A stretch of 64,000 nt of DNA, from assembly GCF_022842375.1 (NCBI RefSeq), contig NZ_JALHPR010000008.1, positions 1 to 64,000 on the forward strand. Reading direction: 5' to 3'. The notes under the pieces were generated by a model. The model was not told where the DNA came from. It did no database searches and saw only the letters and a list, made by a program, of their open reading frames with translations. Below are positions 34,370 to 42,370 of the stretch, in pieces. Source of the DNA: Elioraea sp. Lineage in GTDB: Bacteria; Pseudomonadota; Alphaproteobacteria; Acetobacterales; Acetobacteraceae. The translations under genes and the position numbers were made by a program. Position 1 is the first letter of the stretch; each line of letters opens with the position of its first letter.

Positions 34370-35571
34370 GCGCCATCGACGTGGATGTCGCGATCGTCGG
34401 CGGCGGGCTGATCGGTTGCATGACGGCCTTCGCGCTGTGCAAACGCGGCCGCAGCGTCGTCGTGCTCGAACGGGGACGTGTCGGTGGCGAATCGAGCGGG
34501 GTGAGCTTCGGCAGCCTGCGCCTTCAGGGCCAGCATGCCGTCGAGTTGCCGCTCGCGCTGCGGGCCCACGAGATCTGGGAGACCATCGAGGAAGAGCTCG
34601 GCGAGAGCATCCAGTTCGCCCGGCATGGGCATGTGCATCTCGCTTTGAACGACGAGCATCGTGCACGGCTTGAGAGCAACGCACGCCACGGCCGCGCGCA
34701 CGGGATGGACATCACGCTGCTCGACCGTGAGATGACACTGCGCCGGTGGCCGTTCCTGAGCGACAAGGTGGTCGCCGCGTCGTGGTCAACGCGCGATGCG
34801 GTGGTCAACCCGCGGCTGGTCGCGCCAGCCTTCGCGCGCGCGGCCCGGCGGCTCGGCGCGACGATCCACGAAGGCATCGAGGTCGCGCGCGTCGAGCAGG
34901 GCGGCGGCCGCTTCATCGTGCATGGCAGGATGCGCGATGGGTCGGAGCCGGTGATCAGCTCAGCTGCGCTGGTCAATGCCGCGGGCGCATGGTCGGACAC
35001 TCTGGCGGCGCAGTTCGGCGAGACGATACCGCTTTTTGCAGCCGGCCCTGCCGAGCTGGTGACGGAGCCGATCCCGCCGTTTGCGGCTCCGGTGATGCAC
35101 GTGGTCGATGGCAGCATCCTGTTCCGCCAGACCGACCGGGGGAATGTGATCATCGCCGGACATCCGCGAATGAAGGTCGACGCCGAGACACGACGGGCCC
35201 GTGTTCCGCCGGACAAGATCCTTATCAATCTGGCACGGCTGGTCGCGATCGTGCCGCGGATGCGCGCCCATGCCGTCATCCGAAGCTGGACCGGCATCGA
35301 GGGCTATGTCGAGGACATGATGCCCGTGCTCGGCCCGAGTTCGACCACGCCGGGCCTCTACCACGCCTGCGCCTTCAGTGGGCACGGCCTGCAGATGGGC
35401 CCCGCCGCCGCGGTGGCCATCGCCGAGCTGATCGCCGACGGTGCAACGACGATGCCGATCGCGCCATTCGACATCCGGCGCTTCTATGCCACGGGGCAGC
35501 AGAGGACGCTGTCGCTCGCGGAGGAATTCCAGGCCGATGTCCTGCCGCCGCGTGACGGTCTCGTGCGCTAG
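34366..35571 (+). CDS. FAD-dependent D-amino-acid-oxidase-fold subunit, HcnC/OoxB-like
   Basis: A 401-residue DAO-family flavoprotein, the likely catalytic subunit oxidising a C-N bond of an amino acid, opine or imino acid. DVAIVGGGLIGCMTAFAL is the FAD loop; VSFGSLRLQGQ, NAAGAWSDTLAAQFG and YHACAFSGHGLQMGPAAA are family blocks. GTG 34366 overlaps the previous stop (GTGA). Together with the two preceding genes it resembles glycine-oxidising HcnABC, opine oxidase and D-hydroxyproline dehydrogenase. Hydrogen cyanide formation is not favoured because the genes sit with CoA-dependent catabolic enzymes. A strong hairpin follows the stop. Confidence 0.9.
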   Translation: MSAIDVDVAIVGGGLIGCMTAFALCKRGRSVVVLERGRVGGESSGVSFGSLRLQGQHAVELPLALRAHEIWETIEEELGESIQFARHGHVHLALNDEHRARLESNARHGRAHGMDITLLDREMTLRRWPFLSDKVVAASWSTRDAVVNPRLVAPAFARAARRLGATIHEGIEVARVEQGGGRFIVHGRMRDGSEPVISSAALVNAAGAWSDTLAAQFGETIPLFAAGPAELVTEPIPPFAAPVMHVVDGSILFRQTDRGNVIIAGHPRMKVDAETRRARVPPDKILINLARLVAIVPRMRAHAVIRSWTGIEGYVEDMMPVLGPSSTTPGLYHACAFSGHGLQMGPAAAVAIAELIADGATTMPIAPFDIRRFYATGQQRTLSLAEEFQADVLPPRDGLVR

Positions 35572-35600
35572 ATCGTGATCCGCAGTGGCGGATCACGATC
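35571..35600. terminator. perfect 13-bp hairpin between convergent operons
   Basis: GATCGTGATCCGC (35571-35583) and GCGGATCACGATC (35588-35600) pair perfectly around an AGTG loop. The hairpin begins at the last base of the HcnC-like stop codon, 18 nt before the end of the convergent acyl-CoA ligase gene. No T-run follows, so it may be a bidirectional transcription block or mRNA 3'-end stabiliser rather than a standard intrinsic terminator. Confidence 0.7.
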
Positions 35601-35618
35601 GACCCAGCGGATATTGCT

Positions 35619-37259
35619 CTAGACCCAGCCGCCGGCGACGCGATCCCAGCTGCCTGCGCGCAGGTCATCCTTGCCGGCGACGAGGTCCGGCTTGCGGACC
35701 TTGCCGCTGGTCGAGCGCGGCAGCGGCTCGGTGCAGTACTCGATGAGGCGCGGCACCTTGAAGGGAGCGAGGCGCCGGCTGCACTGGGCGATGATCTGTT
35801 CGGGGGGCAGATCCGCGACGCTGCGGCCGTCACCGAGCACGATATAGGCCTTCACCTCCTCGCCACGCAGGGCGTCGGGCACCGGCAGCGCCGCCGCCTC
35901 GGCGATCCCTGGGATGGCGAGCAGCGCCGCCTCGACCTCCGTCGCCGAGATGTTCTCGCCGGCGCGGCGGATCATCTCCTTGATGCGGCCCTGGATGGTG
36001 ACGAAGCCATCGGCATCCTGGGTGGCAAGGTCGCCGGTGCGGAACCAGTCGCCGTGGAACGCGGCGGCGGTCGCCTCCGGCTTGTTGTGGTAGCCGATGA
36101 GCATGCCAGGGCCGCGGATGAGCAACTCGCCACTCGCCCCTGCCGGCAGGGTCCTGCCGTCCGGCGCGGCGATGCGAACCTCCCGGAACGGCCCAGCGAT
36201 GCCGCATGAGCCGGAACCGACCATCTCAGCCGCCTCGATCGGCATGATCAGGCCGACGCCGATCTCGGTCATCCCGAAGGCGGCGCGCGCAGGAAAACGG
36301 AAACGTCGTTCGAGCTCGGCGTGAAGCTCGCTCCGATGGATCGCGAGATTGCCGCGCACCAGGTGCAGCGACGCATCGTCGGGCCGCGGCGGCACCTGCG
36401 TCATCGCATCCATCGGGAACCAGCAGAACTCGATCTCGTACTGCCGCAGCCAGCCACAGAAGCGCGTCAGGCTCAGATAGGGCGCGACATGCAGTGCCGC
36501 ACCCTGGAAGAAGGCCATCAGCATCAGCCATTGCGGCGTCATGTAGAAGAATGGGTTCGACGACATGATGCGGCGATAGCGGATGCCGTCGCTGGCGGCG
36601 TAGGCCTTGGCGCAGGTCAGCCAGTAGCGCTGGGTGAGGAGGCAGCCCTTCGGCCAGCCTGTCGTTCCAGACGTGTATTGAATGTTGAGGAGGTCATCGA
36701 GCCCGGGCGGGACGGCGGGGTGAAATTCCGGCCTCGATCGATCGACGAGGTCCTGCCAGCACGCCATGCCCGGCGGCGTGCGGGCGCCGACCACGATGGT
36801 GGCGGCGAGCGCGGGCCTGGGCGCCGCCATCTCGTCGAGGAGCGGAACGAAATCGCCGTGGATCACGAGATGCGCGGCACCACTGTCCGACAGCACGTAG
36901 TGCAGCTCATGCGGGGTGTAGCGGGTGTTGACCGGCACCATCACCGCGCCGATCGCGGCAAGGGCCAGCCAGGTCACCGGCATTTCCGCGACATTGGGCA
37001 GCATGACGCCGACATGGCTGCCACGGCCAACCCCTGCCCCCGTCAACCCGTTGGCGAGGCGTCGCACTGTGTCGAGCAACCGTGCATACGAGAACTGCTC
37101 GCCGCCTTCGATGAAGGAGAGGGCCAGGGCATCGGGTGTGGCCGCGGCAGCGGCCTCCAGCAGCGCGATGACGCTGTCTGGAAGCGGCTCGGTCTCGATT
37201 CGACGGTAACGCTCGCGGGCCAAGCCCAGCCATTCGAACGTGGTGCTCAGCTGTGTCAC
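35619..37259 (-). CDS. AMP-forming acyl-CoA ligase
   Basis: A 546-residue ANL-superfamily enzyme that activates a carboxylic acid to its CoA thioester through an acyl-AMP. Core motifs are IQYTSGTTGWPKGCLLT (P-loop), FGMTEIGVGLIMP, DWFRTGDLA, IQGRIKEMIRRAGENIS and the C-terminal lysine region RSTSGKVRK. The start at GTG 37259 is the best fit to family length, although its Shine-Dalgarno sequence is poor. It is a paralogue of the ligase at 62686 (both have an EAxxMVGSGxCG block). It is divergent from a Rossmann protein and close to a hydratase-like gene. Confidence 0.9.
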   Translation of the reverse strand: MTQLSTTFEWLGLARERYRRIETEPLPDSVIALLEAAAAATPDALALSFIEGGEQFSYARLLDTVRRLANGLTGAGVGRGSHVGVMLPNVAEMPVTWLALAAIGAVMVPVNTRYTPHELHYVLSDSGAAHLVIHGDFVPLLDEMAAPRPALAATIVVGARTPPGMACWQDLVDRSRPEFHPAVPPGLDDLLNIQYTSGTTGWPKGCLLTQRYWLTCAKAYAASDGIRYRRIMSSNPFFYMTPQWLMLMAFFQGAALHVAPYLSLTRFCGWLRQYEIEFCWFPMDAMTQVPPRPDDASLHLVRGNLAIHRSELHAELERRFRFPARAAFGMTEIGVGLIMPIEAAEMVGSGSCGIAGPFREVRIAAPDGRTLPAGASGELLIRGPGMLIGYHNKPEATAAAFHGDWFRTGDLATQDADGFVTIQGRIKEMIRRAGENISATEVEAALLAIPGIAEAAALPVPDALRGEEVKAYIVLGDGRSVADLPPEQIIAQCSRRLAPFKVPRLIEYCTEPLPRSTSGKVRKPDLVAGKDDLRAGSWDRVAGGWV

Positions 37260-37413
37260 CCTTCGGTGCGCCTGCGCCGGTCAAGCGCGGCGCGTCGTGG
37301 CTCCATTTCAGGATGCCCACGCCAATTTCCATGTCAACTCTTCTATTACATTGCGGTATCAGTGCCTGCCATGACTGCATGTCGCCCAGATGGGCTGGTG
37401 GGTGGGGAACGGG
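37260..37413. promoter_or_regulatory. divergent promoter region, acyl-CoA ligase / Rossmann protein
   Basis: A 154-nt divergent spacer, A+T-rich around 37325-37365. It contains TGCGGTATCAG (37352-37362), whose reverse complement carries the ATACCG core found in the dyads at 29658 and 38580. On the minus strand a TTGACA occurs at 37337-37332 but no good -10 stands at the right distance. Confidence 0.35.
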
Positions 37414-38499
37414 ATGGCGGCAAAAGCTGATATCGTCATCTTCGGCACGGGCAGTTTCGCCGCTCGCATCCTGCTCGACCTCGCCGCAACGGCGTCGGAG
37501 CAGGTGTCGGTCGCGATTGTGGGGCGGAACCGCGATCGCCTCGCCTGGCTGAGGACCGCAGCGAACGCCCGCGCCGCGATGTTCGGTACCGGCGCGCGCG
37601 TGACCGATCATCCCCTGGAGGATCTGTCGGTCGACGCTGTCGGCGCGCTGATCGCCGCCCTGCGCCCCTCCGTCGTCGCGAATACGGCCTCGGTCCAGGG
37701 TGGGCGCGTGATGACGGACCGCCCCGATGGCTGGGCCATGCTGGTCCGGGAGGTCGGGCTCGGCTGCACGGCGCTGCTGCAGACCCGCATCTCGTACGAC
37801 ATCGCCGCGGCCATTGCCCGGGTCGCGCCTGACGCCGCCTTCGTGAACTGCTGCTACCCCGATGTCGTCAACCCGATGCTGGCCGCAGCGGGGCTGCCCA
37901 TCGCGTGCGGGATCGGCAACGTTGCCATCCTCGCCCACGCCTTCGCCGGCGTGCTCGGCCCGGGCCACGGCCGCCTCCACCTTCTGGCCCAGCATGCCGC
38001 TCTCTCAGCTTTCCGGCGCCCATCCGCCCAACGCGCCGGCATCGCGCCGCTGCGACTCTGGATCGATGGAGTAGAGGTGGCGAACGTGTTCGACCGTTTC
38101 GCCACCGTAAAGCTCTCCCCTGAGCCGGTCATCGACGTTTCCGGTGCATCCGGCGTGCCGCTGTTCCTGGCGATTGCGGCAGGCAGGGCGTGGCGCGGGC
38201 ACGTGCCGGGCCCGAACGGCCTCAGTGGCGGCTACCCCGTGCGGATGGAAGGCGGGCGGATCGCGCTCGATCTTCCGGACGGCGTGACGGAGGACGAGGC
38301 CGTCTCCTGGAACAGGAGGTTCGAAGGGGAGAACGGCATCGTGGTCGGGTCGGATGGGATGGTGCGCTATACCGGTCGGGTCGAGGCAGCGTTGCGTGGC
38401 ATCAGCCCGGACATCGCCGCGGGATTCCCGATGACGGCGTTCGATGCGGCCTACGTTGCCATGTCGGACCTTCGCGCGCGATTGCGGCAGGGCGGCTAA
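37414..38499 (+). CDS. NAD(P)-binding Rossmann-fold protein of unknown function
   Basis: A 361-residue protein whose N-terminus ADIVIFGTGSFAARILLDL is a dinucleotide-binding loop, followed by VAIVGRNRDRLAWL, where the Arg after the second strand suggests NADP. Further blocks are VVANTASVQGG, FVNCCYPDVVNPML and, towards the C-terminus, GPNGLSGGYPVRMEGGRIAL. I do not recognise the family with certainty; saccharopine-dehydrogenase-like or other dehydrogenases acting on acyl or amino substrates are possible. The ATG at 37414 is preferred to 37390 because GGGGAACGGG stands just before it. It is divergent from the acyl-CoA ligase and upstream of a hydratase-like gene, so it probably belongs to the same pathway. 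Confidence 0.75.
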   Translation: MAAKADIVIFGTGSFAARILLDLAATASEQVSVAIVGRNRDRLAWLRTAANARAAMFGTGARVTDHPLEDLSVDAVGALIAALRPSVVANTASVQGGRVMTDRPDGWAMLVREVGLGCTALLQTRISYDIAAAIARVAPDAAFVNCCYPDVVNPMLAAAGLPIACGIGNVAILAHAFAGVLGPGHGRLHLLAQHAALSAFRRPSAQRAGIAPLRLWIDGVEVANVFDRFATVKLSPEPVIDVSGASGVPLFLAIAAGRAWRGHVPGPNGLSGGYPVRMEGGRIALDLPDGVTEDEAVSWNRRFEGENGIVVGSDGMVRYTGRVEAALRGISPDIAAGFPMTAFDAAYVAMSDLRARLRQGG

Positions 38500-38573
38500 C
38501 GGCTGTTTTTCGTTCCGCACCGGGCGCATCCCGTTTGACATCCGGCTGTCGTTTCGGCACCATTCAAGCTTAA

Positions 38574-38590
38574 GTATCTCATACCGATAC
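38574..38590. promoter_or_regulatory. dyad upstream of second hydratase-like gene
   Basis: GTATC (38574-38578) and GATAC (38586-38590) form an inverted repeat with a 7-nt spacer, and include CATACCGATA at 38580-38589, identical to the decamer in the iclR divergent region at 29658-29667. It lies in the 206-nt non-coding stretch 38500-38705, about 115 nt before the hydratase-like start. It may be a second target of the IclR regulator. Confidence 0.45.
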
Positions 38591-38705
38591 TCGCGGCTGC
38601 ATAAACCGCTCGCCAATCAGCCGCAGTCGCGCATCGGAATGCTCGCTCGTCGATGGGATCGTCGACGAGAGGTTGGGACTGGCTCACCATCTCCGTGGAG
38701 GTACC

Positions 38706-39521
38706 GTGCCTGACGCCGCCCGACCTGACGACGCACGAACCGACGTCATCCGATACGAGTGCCGCGACCGGATCGCGACCATCAGCCTCAACCGGCCGGA
38801 GAAGCTGAACGCCTTCGACGATGCGATGGTGATGCGCTTGGCCGAAGTGCTGCACGCGTTCGATATCGATCCCGAGGCCGATGTCGCGGTGATGCGCGGC
38901 GAGGGACGGGCCTTCTGCAGCGGTGCCGATGTCCACCAGCGCCAGCTCCGTCCCGAGGCGGAGATGAAGAAGCATGGCGGGCCGCAGGGGTGGGGTGCGC
39001 ACAGCGCCGATCTCTTCACCCGCGCCATCAACTGGAAGCCTGTCATTACCGCGCCGCACGGCTTCGCGGTCGGGCTGGGGCTCGCCATGGTCCTCGAAAG
39101 CGACATCATCGTCGCCGAGGCCGGCACGAAATTCCAGGTCGCCGAGACTGTCCGCGGCCTCTCCGGTTCACGTCATTGGGCGCTGCTGGGCTATCGCGGC
39201 CTCAGGTCCTTCGCGACGGAGGTGACGATCACCGGCCGCTTCTTCACGGCGGAGGAGGCCCAGGCAGCCGGGGTGGTCGATCGCGTCGCACCGCCGGGGC
39301 AACATCTCGCTCACGCCTATGACATGGCGCGGGCGATCGCGGCGAACCCGCCGCTCAGCGTCCGGGCCACCGTGCGGACGCGGCGCTGGTACATGGAGCA
39401 GGCCGAGCGCGAGGCCTATCTGCAGACCAATCCGCTGAAGCTGCACCTGACCGAGGATTTCAAGGAAAGCGCACGCGCGTTCGCGGAGAAGCGAAAACCA
39501 GGCCCGTTCAAGGGTCAATGA
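38706..39521 (+). CDS. enoyl-CoA hydratase/isomerase (crotonase) family protein
   Basis: A 271-residue crotonase-fold protein. RIATISLNRPEKLNAFDDAM and MRGEGRAFCSGADVHQRQL are the oxyanion-hole blocks; APHGFAVGLGLAMVLESDI and FQVAETVRGLSGSRHW cover the active site. The second catalytic Glu (VAETV) is retained while the first position is non-acidic, so hydratase activity is uncertain. A GTG start at 38706 follows GGAGG at 38697-38701 with a short 4-nt spacer. The iron-type ABC importer starts 72 nt after its stop. It may be driven from the dyad-containing promoter upstream. Confidence 0.88.
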   Translation: MPDAARPDDARTDVIRYECRDRIATISLNRPEKLNAFDDAMVMRLAEVLHAFDIDPEADVAVMRGEGRAFCSGADVHQRQLRPEAEMKKHGGPQGWGAHSADLFTRAINWKPVITAPHGFAVGLGLAMVLESDIIVAEAGTKFQVAETVRGLSGSRHWALLGYRGLRSFATEVTITGRFFTAEEAQAAGVVDRVAPPGQHLAHAYDMARAIAANPPLSVRATVRTRRWYMEQAEREAYLQTNPLKLHLTEDFKESARAFAEKRKPGPFKGQ

Positions 39522-39549
39522 CGGCGTCGGGGGCGCCGCGGCAGTCTCG

Positions 39550-39597
39550 ATGACAACAGACTGGCTTCAAACAACCGGGAAAGGACGACACCGATGA
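39550..39597 (+). CDS. possible 15-codon leader ORF coupled to the ABC binding protein
   Basis: An ATG at 39550 opens MTTDWLQTTGKGRHR, and its TGA (39595-39597) overlaps the ATG of the binding-protein gene at 39594. Its first bases form the 13-mer CGATGACAACAGA (39548-39560), repeated exactly at the real gene start (39592-39604). Either it is a translated leader that couples to the next gene, or it is a chance duplication of the start region. No strong Shine-Dalgarno sequence precedes it. Confidence 0.3.
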   Translation: MTTDWLQTTGKGRHR

Positions 39598-40637
39598 CAA
39601 CAGAACACGCTGGAAGCTCCCTGCACCGCAGGTCGCTCCTGATGGGCGCGGCCGTTGCGGGCGCAGCGCCGTTCCTGCGGGCCTCGCCGAGCATCGCGGC
39701 GAGCGACCCGGCAGTGATTGCGGCCGCGCGGCGGGAAGGCACGGTAAGCCTCTACACCTCCGCCTCGACCGGCCCGTCCAATGCGATCGCCGAGGCGTTC
39801 CGGCGGAAGTACGGCATCACCGTCACGGTCTACCGCGCCGGCTCGGCCGATATCACGACGCGCGTGCAGACCGAGGAAGGTGCCGGCCGCCCGCAGGCCG
39901 ACGCGCTCATCATCGAGGAGCCGGGGCTCAGCCTGGTCCGCCCCTTCCTCGCGGCCTACGACTCGCCCGAGCGCGCCGCCATCCCGGCCGAGTACAAGTC
40001 GCCTGACGCGACGCTGATCCGCATGTACGTGGCGCAGATCGGCTGGAACACCCGTGTGGTGGCGGCCGCGAACGCGCCGAAGGATTGGGTGGACCTGCTC
40101 GATCCCAAGTGGAAGGGGCGGTTCGGCTCGCTCGACCCGCGCGTCACGGCGACAACGCTGGCCTGGCTGGTGATGGTCGGCAATCTCTACGGCCCGACCT
40201 TCCTGCAGCGCTTCGGGGCCAACCAGCCCAAGCTCTACGCGAGCACGAACGCGATGTCGCAGGCGATCGTGTCGGGCGAGATTGACCTTGGCCTCACCAA
40301 CTCCTTCGGTGTCATCCAGATGGCCGAAACCGGCGCCCCCATGGCTGGCATGATCCCGAAGAACACGGTGCTGTTCGGCGGCAACATCTCGGTCTTTGCC
40401 AAGGCGCCGCGCCCCAATGCCGCGCGGTTGTTCTGCGACTTCGCCTGCTCGGCCGAGGGCCAGACCATCATCAATGTCGCTGGCGCAACGATCCCGACGC
40501 ACCCGGGTGCTTCTGCGCCGAAGGCCGGCAACCTCGCCGAGATGAGCAAGGTCCATACCTTCGCCCAGCCTGACTACAAGCAGCTCATCGCCGACACGCC
40601 CAGGCTCCTCGCCGAGTGGGAGAGGCACGTCAGATGA
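39594..40637 (+). CDS. ABC importer substrate-binding protein, iron(III)/AfuA-like
   Basis: A 347-residue periplasmic binding protein. It has a twin-arginine-like signal (LHRRSLLMGAAVAGAAPFL). The mature part AARREGTVSLYTSASTGPSN and FRRKYGITVTVYRAGSADI is typical of Fe3+-type proteins, as are WVDLLDPKWKGRFG and NTVLFGGNISVFAKAPRPNA. Members of this cluster also bind thiamine, phosphonates or other small anions, and in this catabolic setting a carboxylate is as likely as iron. It starts a three-gene importer operon (SBP, fused permease, ATPase). Confidence 0.9.
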   Translation: MTTEHAGSSLHRRSLLMGAAVAGAAPFLRASPSIAASDPAVIAAARREGTVSLYTSASTGPSNAIAEAFRRKYGITVTVYRAGSADITTRVQTEEGAGRPQADALIIEEPGLSLVRPFLAAYDSPERAAIPAEYKSPDATLIRMYVAQIGWNTRVVAAANAPKDWVDLLDPKWKGRFGSLDPRVTATTLAWLVMVGNLYGPTFLQRFGANQPKLYASTNAMSQAIVSGEIDLGLTNSFGVIQMAETGAPMAGMIPKNTVLFGGNISVFAKAPRPNAARLFCDFACSAEGQTIINVAGATIPTHPGASAPKAGNLAEMSKVHTFAQPDYKQLIADTPRLLAEWERHVR

Positions 40638-42352
40638 GCATGGCTCGGCCGGCGGGTGCGGGGGCGCGAGCCGCCCGCGCCTCGCTGAGCTGGGACCATG
40701 CGGTGTTCGCCATGATCGCCGCCGCGGTGGCGATCATGGTCACCTATCCGGCCGTTCTCGTATTCCTGCGGAGCATCTCCACAGAGGACATCGGCAGCGC
40801 GCTGACGCTCGAATGGCTGCGCGCCCTGTTCGATTCAAGCCGCAGCCGGGAGGCGCTGGTCAACACCGCCATCTACGCCGCCGGTTCGTCGGTGCTGGCG
40901 ATGGCGCTCGGCGTCGGAATGTCGTTCCTCTCGACGCGCACCGACATTCCGGGCGCAAGGATGCTCGGCCTCCTGGCGATCCTGCCGATCCTGGTGCCGC
41001 CCTTCATCCTGGTCGTCGGCTGGGTGGCACTCGCCGACCCAAATGCGGGCCTCATCAACATCGCCGCATCCTGGCTGATGGGTGGGCGCACGGTCGCCTT
41101 CAACATCAACACCATGTTCGGCCTGATCTGGATGACGGGGCTGTTCCTGTCGCCCTATGTCTACCTTCTCGTCGCGGCCGGATTCAGGAACTGCGACCCC
41201 GCGATGGAGGAGGCCGCACGCGTCTCCGGCGCAAGCCGCCTTCGGCTGTTGCGAACCGTCATCCTGCCCCTGCAACGCCCGGCCCTGCTCGCCGCACTCC
41301 TGCTCGTCGTGATCATGAGCGCGGGCGACTTCGTGATCCCGTCCACGGTCGGCCTCAAGGCGCGCATCTACTTGCTGCCGAGCCTGATCTGGCAGAATTC
41401 GAGCACCTTCCCCCCTCGCCCCGGCCTCGCCGCAGCGCAGTCGATGCTGCTCGTCGTGATCGGCCTCATCTGCATCTTCTTCCAGCGCCGCGCGCTGCAG
41501 CGCGGCGGCCGCTACACGCTGCTCGGCGGCAAGGGAGCGGGCCTCACCACGTTTCCGCTCGGCAGGCTGCGCTATCCGCTGGCCGCGCTCGCGTTCCTGT
41601 TCGCCCTGTGCTCGTCGCTGCTGCCGGTGCTGTCGGTCAGCATGATGGCGTTCATGCGCTTCTGGGCACCGTATGCCATGACACCGGAGAACATGACCCT
41701 CCGCAACTTCAGGTACGTGCTGTTCGAGTACCCGAAGGTCTGGCCATCGGCGCAGAACAGCCTGCTGCTGGCAGTGCTCGGCGCGACGCTCTGCGTCCTG
41801 CTTGCGGTCGTCCTCGCCTGGTACATCATCCGGATGCGCGGGCGGTTCGCGGGTCTCGTCGAGTACGCGATGGTCATTCCGCTGGGCGTCCCGGGCATCG
41901 CGCTCGGCGTCGGCATCCTCAGCCTGTGGATCCTCGTTCCCGGTGGCATCTATGGAACGGTGTGGATCCTGTTGCTCGCCTACGTCACCGCGCATATTCC
42001 GGTAGCGCTCCAGTTCATCGGCAGCGCGCTGCACCGCATCCATAACGACCTCGAGGACGCCTCGCGCATCTCCGGCCGTTCGCTCCTCGGAACCCTCCGG
42101 CGCATCAACATGCCACTGATGCGTCCTGCCCTCATCGGCTGCTGGCTGCTGATCTATGTGGTGATCCTCAGGGAGGTCTCGCTCGTGATCCTGCTCTACA
42201 ATCCGAGCACGATCATCCTCTCCGTCGGCCTGATGGATATCTGGGGCAGCGGCTTCTACCCCGAGCTGGCCGTCTACTCGTTGCTGCTCCTCGTGCTCGG
42301 GCTCGTCCCGGTGGTGCTGTTCGGGCGGTTCGCGAAGTTCACGGCTGACTGA
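40634..42352 (+). CDS. fused ABC importer permease (FbpB/AfuB type)
   Basis: A 572-residue permease with two permease modules and about 12 transmembrane helices, as in FbpB/AfuB/HitB. The two EAA-type loops are EEAARVSGASRLRLLRTVIL in the first half and LEDASRISGRSLLGTLRRIN in the second. LGLLAILPILVPPFILVVGW and MVIPLGVPGIALGVGIL are conserved membrane segments. ATG 40634 overlaps the stop of the binding-protein gene (ATGA) and has GAGAGG upstream. Confidence 0.92.
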   Translation: MSMARPAGAGARAARASLSWDHAVFAMIAAAVAIMVTYPAVLVFLRSISTEDIGSALTLEWLRALFDSSRSREALVNTAIYAAGSSVLAMALGVGMSFLSTRTDIPGARMLGLLAILPILVPPFILVVGWVALADPNAGLINIAASWLMGGRTVAFNINTMFGLIWMTGLFLSPYVYLLVAAGFRNCDPAMEEAARVSGASRLRLLRTVILPLQRPALLAALLLVVIMSAGDFVIPSTVGLKARIYLLPSLIWQNSSTFPPRPGLAAAQSMLLVVIGLICIFFQRRALQRGGRYTLLGGKGAGLTTFPLGRLRYPLAALAFLFALCSSLLPVLSVSMMAFMRFWAPYAMTPENMTLRNFRYVLFEYPKVWPSAQNSLLLAVLGATLCVLLAVVLAWYIIRMRGRFAGLVEYAMVIPLGVPGIALGVGILSLWILVPGGIYGTVWILLLAYVTAHIPVALQFIGSALHRIHNDLEDASRISGRSLLGTLRRINMPLMRPALIGCWLLIYVVILREVSLVILLYNPSTIILSVGLMDIWGSGFYPELAVYSLLLLVLGLVPVVLFGRFAKFTAD

Positions 42353-42370
42353 TGGAGATGGATCGACCGG

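Noticed and set aside
32695-35571. Hydrogen cyanide synthase (hcnABC) proper
   Set aside because: Subunit architecture fits, but the same trio occurs in opine and D-hydroxyproline oxidation, and the operon context with a crotonase and CoA ligase favours catabolism.
37332-37337. Minus-strand TTGACA as a sigma-70 -35 box for the acyl-CoA ligase
   Set aside because: No acceptable -10 sequence lies 16-18 nt downstream; a single hexamer match is weak evidence.
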